This document shows, piece after piece, positions 55,600 to 64,000 of a stretch of DNA of 64,000 nucleotides. Positions within the stretch are counted from its first letter, which is position 1, and the number at the start of each line of letters is the position of its first letter. Source of the stretch: Rehmannia glutinosa. Lineage: Eukaryota > Streptophyta > Magnoliopsida > Lamiales > Orobanchaceae. The translations under genes were made by a program, and so were the position numbers. The stretch lies in contig CM071935.1 in the NCBI GenBank assembly GCA_016081115.2, positions 28,010,075 to 28,074,074 of the forward strand, read 5' to 3'. A model generated the notes under the pieces. That model made no database searches. It saw only the letters and a list, made by a program, of their open reading frames with translations, and was not told the origin of the DNA.

Positions 55600-56445
55600 T
55601 CGGATATTTTAAAAATGTATACTTTTCAAAGTAGAATTAATATTTTTTAAAAAAATATATTTTTTATAAGAAAGTAATAGGTTATTTTTTTAACAAAAAG
55701 TGATATTTGTTTTAATAAGAAGTGATACTTTTTAATAAGAAATGATAATTTTTCGATAAAAAATGATATTTTTTTTTAATAAAAATTGATGTTTGTTTTA
55801 ATAGGAAATGATATTTTTTTAATAAGACATGATACTTTTTCAATAAAGTGATACTTTTTTTTAAATAAAAACTGATATTTGTTTTAATACGAACTGATTA
55901 TTTTTAAATAAGAAATGATACTTTTTCAATAAAAAGTGATACTTTTTTCTTAAATAAAAAGTTATATTTGTTGTAATAAAAAGTGATACTTTTTTAATAA
56001 TAAGTTATAATCTTTCGATAAGATGTGATACTTTGTTTTAGTAAAAAGTGATATTTTTAATAAAAAATGATACATTTTTCATATGAAGTGATACTTTTCC
56101 CCGAAACAATGATACTATGTTTTAGTAAAAACAAATATTTTTAATGAAAAATGATACATTTTTCATATGAAGTGATACTTTTCCATAAAAAATGATACTT
56201 CATTTTAATAAAAGTTGATACTTTTTTCATAAGAAGTATATGCTATTACTTTATTTAATTAAAATGATACTTTTACATAAGAAGTGATACTTTTTCCATA
56301 TAAAGTGATATTTTATTTTAATAAAAAGTGGTCTCTTTGTTTTAAATAAAAATGGATACTTTTTTCCAAAGAAATGATAGTTTATTTTAATAATAAGTGA
56401 TATTTTATTTTAATAATAATTGATATTTTTCAAGTCTAATATGAC
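55600..56445. repeat. Minisatellite with AAGTGATACTTTTT-type units
   Basis: Roughly 25-30 degenerate units of 25-40 bp built on AAAAAGTGATACTTTTTTAA with variable A/T tails. Units differ mainly in the length of the T and A runs. Confidence 0.85.
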
Positions 56446-57239
56446 ACTGTGTAACTCATTTGCATTATTTTATTTGCTTCTTTTTATTAAATAATATTTT
56501 TGGTGATTGTCGAAAATTGAATAACGTCTTGTCAAAAAACCAGAACAAGTAAGTGCATACACATTTTGCCTGCTATCATGATTGTTTGAGGAAATAAAAA
56601 AACCAGTTTGCAAGCTATATATGTTTAATTTGTTTTAAATAATGTAAATTTTAATTGGATGTGCATATATTCTTCATAAGATGCTTGAGGATTTAATATA
56701 TATTGTGGTTGAGATGAAGTTGGAAGCATCAGCTTTTGTTGGGCGCTCCATGTCAGCCGTCTACAGGTATGGTATGTTCGAGTGTTGCTTCGTTAAAACT
56801 TAAAAGGCATGTACTCTTCAGCAGGCATGCGGGCAAGTTAGATACGTGACATGGTCTCACACAAATTATTGCCATCATTCAATTATGTGCAAAAGTTTGT
56901 CGCAGCAATCAGCAGTGCGCGTAAGTCGGGTTTTTTTTTTTTGGACAGGTAGCGTGGCGCTCATTGCGATATGTATTGTGCACGCATTAAGTTTATATTC
57001 AGGTACAACGTTGTGCACGGTTGTTGTTTAAAAAAAATCGCTACTAGGCGAGGCTGACGCAGCGCCATCTAGATGCCACACGGGCATATTGGCCGCCACG
57101 TGGCACACGTGGGCGACCATTCATCTAATGAAAATTATGGGATTATTGGTCTAACTTAGATTTGAATCTCTAACCTTTTAGTTTTTATATGTTATTTTTC
57201 CCAAAAGGTCACTTACTATTTTGTTATTATTGGTGACAC
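56446..57239. other. Non-coding interior of element E, nothing recognised
   Basis: No ORF longer than 61 codons. Some GC-richer sequence at 57040-57120 (GCCACGTGGCACACGTGGGC) without an assignable function. Confidence 0.5.
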
Positions 57240-57640
57240 ATACTTGTTTTGAGCATTGGGAAGTTTGCAAAACTAATTTTTTGTGCATTGTTATTTTGTT
57301 ATAGTATTAATGCATGTAAAAATATTTTTCGCAATTGAGTGCTTGAAAAAATTATTTTTGCGCATGAGAATGCTGACAAATTATCGTCGTGTAATGTGAT
57401 ACATGCAAAAATTACTTTTGTACATTAGGTGCAATAAGATTGTTTTTCTTCGCATTAGGTGCATGAAAGAAATTTTTTTTGCGCATTAAGATGCTTGCAA
57501 TAAATTAATATCTTTTGTGTATTGTGATGCATGCGAAATTTTTTTTTGCACATCGATGCATGGAAATTTTTTTCCGTATAAGGTGCGTGAAAAAAATTAT
57601 ATTTTTGGGCATTGAGGTGTAAGCAAAATTATTATATGTG
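57240..57640. repeat. Degenerate minisatellite with TTTTGCGCATTAGGTGCATG-like units
   Basis: About nine units of 35-50 bp, each with a T run, a GCRCAT or equivalent core and a GTGCATG/ATGCATG core followed by A residues. Confidence 0.75.
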
Positions 57641-58562
57641 ATTTCTATATTATATGAGTTGTATGTTTTATCAATTGCCTATATGTGTATGCAATTTTTT
57701 TTTGTGCTACAATTTATTGAGTTGATGTGATGTGAATTATTGTACATTTTGAATGAATGGACATTGACATACGGGTGCTCATGTATTTATGTGTTTGTTG
57801 TTTTATATTAATATTATTTGTGAGAGTTAATTTTTTATAATTGTGGTAATTCGATATCCTCAATTAATACTTTTTCTTTTTCTAGATTGATGTAATAGGC
57901 CTTGAAAATATGTAATTTTTTTTATTTTTCCGAGGCATGTATTTATTGAGCTTTTTTTGGAGGCTATGTAACATCAATTCTACGAGGATATTTTTGGTTT
58001 TGTCACTATTGGTCTAAATTATCTCCACATGATGCACCATATATCAATGTCGATCATGGGGGATATTTTTCGTAACTACTTATATTGTATGGTTGCATAC
58101 ATGATTTATTTATGGACATTGATAATTTTATTCATGGATCAGTAATTTTATTGTGATCTTCAATTCGGTGGAAGATAATTACTAGCATTGGTGGCAAATT
58201 TTCGATCTCATTGAATTGAAGAAAATAATAAATAATACCTGTTTTAGATCAGTACTTAATTATTTGCGTAATTTATTGAAATGTATTTACACCAACTTTA
58301 GTTTAGCCAATTTAGAATGAAAATAGACAAGGTATCCAATATTGTCGCGACTTAGACGCAGACAATATTTTGTGGATTAAAGAAATTATTTGTGTTTTGT
58401 TTGTTTAAGCCGCAAATGTGAGAACTTGCTCGAAATTATCGCAGTTGAGATGCTGACAATATACTTATGGACCAAGAATTAAGTTTGCACTTCAATTTAT
58501 TTAAGCTGCAAATTTAATAAAAGAGTTTAAGCTCTATTTTGGAATATGAGCTTACTCCTAAT
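57641..58562. other. Non-coding interior of element E, nothing recognised
   Basis: AT-rich, short ORFs only. Confidence 0.5.
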
Positions 58563-60058
58563 TAAATACTCTGGCAAAATTACAATTTTAGTTCGATAAC
58601 TTGGCTCATTTTTGTATTTAGTCCGTTAATTTTTATGGGTGGCGCTTGACAACCATTAACTTTTTTAAACTTGCACATTAGGTTCGATTTCAAAAGTTTG
58701 GTGATATCCTCTTCCTAAAATATTGAGTTGGCGGAAAAAGTGCTGAGTTGGACTAAATTGCACCTTGTTTGGACCATATTCGCCTGAAATTACTGTTTTA
58801 TCCATTGTTTTTAACATAGTCATCCTTGTTTTTTAAATTCAAAAACAAAAAATAAATATAATATTAACTTAAATTAAAGAAACAATCAGAAAATAAATAT
58901 AAGATTAAATTATTTTTAATTTGTATATAAATTTGACCTATTTTTTAATTTAATCTAAACATAATCTGCATATATTTATAATTTTCAATTGTAAATAAAA
59001 TTAGAAAAAAAAAAAACAAACGAAAACAGAAAAAACATCTATTTAAAATTTTCAACTATATACAAAAAATAGAAAACAAAGAAACATATATATATATATA
59101 TAACTTCCACCTGTAAATTAAAACTAAAGAAAAAATAGAAAAACCAAAACAAAATAAAATAATATACTTTTTTGTTTTTCTATATTTCTTTTATTTTTAT
59201 TTAAAGTCGAAAAATATAAAAGATATGTTCCACAAATTCTTTTAAATTAGGTTAAAGAAAATAACATGAACATATATTTATGATTTTTAACTGTAAAAAT
59301 AAATTTAAAAAAAAAACAAAAAAAAAACAAAAGAATGTATATACAATTTTCAACTATATATAAAAATTAAAAAAAAATAGAAAACAAAAAAATATATATC
59401 CTTAATTTTCAACTTTAAATTAAAATTAACGAAAAATAGAAAACAAAAAAACAGAATAAAATATATATTTACAATTTTCTACTGTAAATAAAAATTAAAG
59501 AAAAATTGAAAACGAAAAAAAAATAGAACAAAATATATATTTAAAATTTTCTACTCTAAATAAAAAATTAAAGAAAAAATATAAAAAAAACGTAAAACCA
59601 AAACAAAAACCTTTAGTTTCTATTTTCTATTTTTCTTTAATTTTTTTAATGTTGAAAAGTATAAAAATATATGTTCGACTATTTTCTTTAATTTAATCTC
59701 ATTTTTTATTTATTTTTATTATTTAAGTTGATTGATATATTATTAACATATATTATGTGTGACCATTTTCTATTTCATCATCATTAATATTAAACATATT
59801 TATTTTTATCTACATGGATGACTATTTTTAAGAAAAGGGTAAAATAGTGATTTCAGGCAAAAGTGGTCCAAACAATGTGCAATTTAGTCCAACTCAGCAT
59901 TTTAGGAATAAGATATCCCCAAATTTTTGAAATCAGACTAAATGTGCAAGTTTAAAAAAGTTAGTGGTTGCCAAACGTCATCCATAAAAATTAACGGACT
60001 AAATACGAAAATGAGCCCAAGTTATCAGACCAAAATTGCAATTTTGCCTAAATACTCT
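58563..60058. mobile_element. Long inverted-repeat (MULE-like) non-autonomous element
   Basis: Element 58573-60048 (1476 bp). The terminal inverted repeats are about 250 bp, starting GGCAAAATTACAATTTTAGT on the left and, on the reverse complement of the right, GGCAAAATTGCAATTTTGGT; they share TTAGTCCGTTAATTTTTATG. Both ends are flanked by the 10-bp repeat TAAATACTCT (58563-58572, 60049-60058). The interior is A/T-rich with tandem repeats (AATTTTCAACTGTAAATAAA type, about 58975-59640). No transposase. Confidence 0.9.
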
Positions 60059-63000
60059 AGTTATCCAAATTCACTATTTGAGTTGAATTAAGGATATTAG
60101 TAACTTGTGTTATTATTAATGAAAATCGCCTATCTAGAGGCTGATTATAAAAAGTTGAGAAATACACAAGTGAGTGCACTTGTCGCTTGTGTTGACCGAC
60201 ATAAAATAACTCGGGTGAATGTTGGAACAAGCATGATGTTGCTTGAGGAGAGCAAAGGCTAAAACTAGAACTATAAATTGATCAATAAAGTGAAAAGAAG
60301 TCGTGTCACCTTATTGAATGAGGAAAATTAAGTATTAACAAATATTAAATGCACTTATGACATTAGTAACTTTGCTCGTAATTGTCCTGAGATGAAGTTT
60401 GACTATTTAATTGCTCTCTTATGTTTTCGATAATATTTCCAAATCTCTCTATGGGTGGATTGTAGATATTGGTTGACTTAGCATGTGGTTTGAGATTGAA
60501 CAAATGTGTATGACTATTATTGGGTTGTGCATTTATAGAGCGCACAAGAGGAGGCTAAAAAGAGTCACCTCAAGCTCAACTGTTATTGTGAGCAACTTGA
60601 TGTGTCGATGGACGTAGTCTTAATTTTCTATCTAAATGCACTTGTAAGATATTTGTTGAGTAAGAAGATTTGTCTATCTTTTCTTTGCGATGTTTGGCTT
60701 TAGATAGTATTTCATTTAGGCCTTCTATTGATATTGTGGCAAGTGAAGTTAGGAGGACGACTGTATTAGCTCGAGGAGGCTTTATTGTCTAACTCGCTAA
60801 AGTCAATCTCCCTCTATATAAATATTTTCCAGCAGGATAAGCTTGTTGGAAGAATGAAAGATGATTACTTTTCCTTTGAAGCTAAGTCCACTAAATTGAG
60901 TGCAGACTTATGAGTTTGAGGCACAAATATAATGCATTATATTTTCCTTTATTGCTATCTACTCTATAATAGTACATCCCCACTCTCATCAGTTAGAAGC
61001 GCTTAATTACTTTGAGCGGTTCTTAGCAGATGGAGATGTGCTAATAGGGAGCGGGAATAGCGTACCGAATTAGTTTGGACATAAAGTTGAATGAAATAAA
61101 ATTTCAAGTTGAATGATGGTTCTAAACACTTTGCAGCTATATGAGCTTGCGAAGAAGGGACAATAGCTTCAAAATGGTTAGATTTATGATGGCACAAATT
61201 GATTTGTGTATCTTGTTGATGTCTACATCATAAATTGTGTGTCTCCAAATGATTCTTCAACTTTATATGAGTTTTAGTTTGATAACAAACCCAAATTAGT
61301 GGGTCTGCCCATGTAAGTTCGAGAATATGTGTTCTCACGTAGAGAACCAAGTCGCACAATTTCTTGAGCATATGTGAAGTCTAAAGAGATTTTAAAACTA
61401 TGCGAGTTGCAAGATCCTTAGGAGGCGCTCATTTCTCCAGCGAGGATGTTGTATTTTATACTCATCTAGTTATCGCTGGGATAGTGGGAGCGACACTAAG
61501 TCAGTGGGAGCTAGTATCTCACACGCAAATGATTCTCAAATTTCACGAGTAAAAGGAGTGAATATGAAATATTATCCATCATCTATATGAGATTGAGTGG
61601 GTATCCATCACAATTACTTTTGTGGATGTTGATGAGTCGATAGAATATATGACTTCACTTGATATCCTAAGTGGATAGTTGTTGCGAAGGAAAAGATGAG
61701 TCGAATGACTAAGAATAAAGTCTAAGAGCTTGTTAATCTTCTATCTAGATGCAAGACCATTTGAAACATGTGGTTTCGAAGGTAAAGTGCAATATAGATG
61801 GGTTGATTAACATATGTGTAGCTCGACTAAGAACAAAATGTTTACGCCTGTTAGAAGAGCAATTTTTTTTTTTTTGAGATGTTCTCCCTAAGTGGTGAGA
61901 TTTCCTCAATTCGCCTGATATGTTATCAAGGTGAGATTGCCTCAATTCGCCTGATATGCTATCATTATTGCCACTTTCCTCTAGGTTTGTCCTGGATGAT
62001 TGCTGTTGACATAGTTCAGTGAAAGTTGAATAAGGAGATATGTGTGGATCTCCCGATGAATTCAAGAAGTGGAGTAAGAGCGCATTGATTGCTGATCAAG
62101 AAGCTCTAGTTGTGACTTGAGTCATTATTGATTTCATCGAGCTATCATTTTTGGTAGGCCTATGGTGGTTAATTAATTCACTGAACATATGTAAGAGTTG
62201 TATCTCACTGTATATGGCAAAAATGTAATGACTGGAAAGAACATTGAATTATCGCCATTCAGTGTTGGTTGTCTTTACACTCCATGGTCAAAGATCATAT
62301 TCTTAGTCACGAAACGATATCTTCGGAAGAAGAAAAAAAATATTAGCTAGTTTATGTAAGCACTGTTAATTTTTTTATGTGCGTTATGTGCGTGCGCAAC
62401 AAGTCATGCACTTAGCAATGTGATTGGTGAGTGGATATCGAAGTGATCCATGCGCTATTGCGATGCCGATATGTGGGTACTTAAATATCTTAACAATTTG
62501 GTCTATGATTTGCTAGAGGCAAATTTGGCATCTTAAAATGATGCGCATTGCGTGCACATTCATGATGTATTTTATTATCTTTCGGATTGAAAAACCAGTT
62601 TGGTGTATGGTTTGGGCGCCGAAAATTAATGGTAGACCAAACATACTTACTCGAGGCTTTACTTCACTTAATAGTTTTTGCGCATAGTTAAATTGTTCTG
62701 AGGCATACTTCTACAAGCGGTGTGGGCGTTGATCCCTTTTATGAGCCTTTGTTTGGAGAAATGCTTCAAAGGCATGTGAGTCATTAGGGATTAAGTAGAA
62801 TTGATCATGTGGCATATGAGAACATATTGTGAAATATGTTGGATTTTTATTATGTGTTTGGTACTGAATAAGTGAGTTGTCACAGGCTTTGATTGGCCTT
62901 CTCACATGGGCAATCCCCATGGCGCTAAAAGAGCAAGCAGGATGAGACTTAAATGATTGTGTCGTATAAGAAGGTTTGTGAATGATCACCTTCGCGCTAG

Positions 63001-63831
63001 AGCAATAAGGAAGGTTAATAATTATGATTAACAGTCGCCTTAACCAGTGGTTAAGATGAGATCCGATTTTATCGATTATGAAGTGTGTCCAAACTTCATA
63101 AAAGCATGTTTGTAGCTGAATGTGCGAACTATCGTACAACACTTTGAGAGTGACTACGAGTAGTACGCAGGTTGGGCGCTTAAATAGCGACTGGACTAAG
63201 ATTTGAGTGAGAGCTCCATCACAGCATGTATTCATACTACATGTGCTTTGAGGCGACCGCCTATGGTAAAGTGACTGAATGGGTCCCTGCTTCATCATTG
63301 TGTGAGCCCATATTATATGTTTTGAACCATTTGGGACTTTGGACCATGTCATGAGGTGTAAGCTTGATGATGCTACTTTAGAATGTATCCAATAGCCATG
63401 TGTGATTCGGTCTATCGGAGCATGTATAGGAAAATTGTCAAGACCAAGCTAATTGGCATGTGAGGCAGAGGAAGAATTAAGTGGGTAACGCACTTATGTT
63501 CTATGATTTATAGCCCGGACGACTATATCAAAATGTATTTGACTAGTCATGAATATAGAAACATATTTGAGTGAGTCGAGCATGCTCTATTTATTTCATT
63601 GAGGGATCTAGAGATGTTTGGTTGGGTGCGACCATTTGGTGGGGGGTACATAGCGAGTTATTGAGTTGTAGAGTTATGTTAGTTTGGTGATGACTTAATA
63701 TAACTCTCCTCATCTATACTTTCTCGCTTAGTCGCACACCTTATTCCCTGTATGAAAGAATAGATGTGAGATGAGAAACTATGAGGATGTGATTCGAATG
63801 TGTCGAGTCAAATATGTATGAGTGGGAGATA
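60059..63831 (+). other. Non-coding interior of element E, last part
   Basis: No recognisable protein. The longest ORF (minus, 62711-63352, 213 codons) has no similarity I know and an unusual composition, and is probably chance. A 36-bp unit is duplicated at about 61899-61965 (CCTCAATTCGCCTGATATG twice). Confidence 0.5.
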
Positions 63832-64000
63832 TTGGGTGTAATTAAGTTGTATCCATATTTGAGATAATATGAGTATTATTTAGATGAGGTTTATCAAAAA
63901 AAACCTCTCACATTAGGACTATAACTGGGATATGGGATTGAGATATATATTAATATATCTTCCTACAATATAAAAACAATTGAAAAAATCGTCCCTTCAC
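63832..64000 (+). repeat. Probable start of the 3' LTR of element E
   Basis: Follows the purine-rich AGTGGGAGATAT and starts TGGGTGTAATTAAG, resembling Copia polypurine tract/LTR junctions. The window ends before it can be compared with the 5' LTR. Confidence 0.45.

Larger units (their letters stand above)
54660..64000 (+). mobile_element. Element E: large LTR element without coding capacity (LARD-like), partial
   Basis: An LTR end (TTTGCTAACA at 54911) is followed by TGGTATCAGAGCC at 54913-54925. About 8.9 kb of interior contains no recognisable retroviral-type protein. Near 63820-63835 GAGTGGGAGATATTGGGTG looks like a polypurine tract and LTR start. The beginning of the 5' LTR is not present to the right of A; A inserted in or beside it. 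The identity of the two presumed LTRs cannot be compared because different parts are visible. Confidence 0.5.

Noticed and set aside
62711..63352. 213-codon minus-strand ORF
   Set aside because: No known similarity, irregular composition, lies in the interior of the presumed LARD with no supporting signals; probably chance.
1..64000. tRNA genes
   Set aside because: Short tRNA-complementary words occur only as primer-binding sites; I found no cloverleaf-sized sequence with A and B boxes that I could support.

Overview
The window is plant nuclear DNA, very probably from a eudicot. One host gene with spliced exons is visible at the left edge; almost everything else is transposon sequence. The AT-rich background, tRNA-Met primer sites, SIRE-like Copia elements carrying an extra ORF, Athila gag, a Cassandra TRIM and hAT/MULE-type elements are all typical of a repeat-rich plant genome. 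I cannot name the species; an asterid is a weak guess.

Layout. 1-1801 (minus) holds the first five exons of a peroxisomal beta-oxidation multifunctional protein (MFP2 type); its promoter lies to about 2100. 2.1-7.4 kb is AT-rich intergenic DNA with two related Ty3/gypsy-type LTRs (3601-4063, 6896-7357), a decayed chromovirus-type LTR/PBS fragment (5.05-6.71 kb) and a hAT MITE with a perfect 8-bp target duplication (5832-6098). 7426-9293 looks like a Pack-MULE-like element that captured a piece of a DUF26 (Gnk2-type) secreted-protein gene. A hAT transposase remnant follows at 9.5-10.15 kb.

10.2-54.7 kb is a stack of nested LTR retrotransposons. The outermost is A (minus, SIRE-like Copia, LTRs at 12962-13913 and 52216-54659). 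An Athila element F (minus, LTR 11550-12961, gag 10160-11432) cut A's 3' LTR. C (minus, Copia, 20331-52127) inserted into A's gag, and a later deletion removed most of A's pol and most of C's 3' LTR. B (minus, same family as A, 21007-43594) inserted into C's 3' region. D (plus, 24617-32539) inserted into B's extra ORF. D is related to C but has no pol: it keeps an internally deleted gag and a second ORF. Smaller insertions decorate the stack: a hAT MITE in B's integrase (38176-38532), a fold-back element in C's pol (46960-47702), and a complete Cassandra TRIM in A's 5' LTR (52459-53715) that itself carries a hAT MITE (53001-53258).

54.66-64 kb looks like one large plus-strand LTR element without coding capacity (LARD-like, E): an LTR end plus PBS at 54.9 kb, about 9 kb of non-coding interior containing minisatellites and a 1.5-kb MULE-like inverted-repeat element (58573-60048), and a probable 3' LTR start near 63.83 kb.

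The most interesting signals are a run of seven short hairpins with a shared GTGGT-type loop and compensating stem changes in the transcribed leader of the D LTR (four comparable hairpins in C), the pol-less element D, the long extra ORF conserved between A and B, and the Pack-MULE-like capture of a DUF26 fragment. All retrotransposon ORFs except a few domains are broken by stops, frameshifts or deletions, so the elements look defective as they stand.
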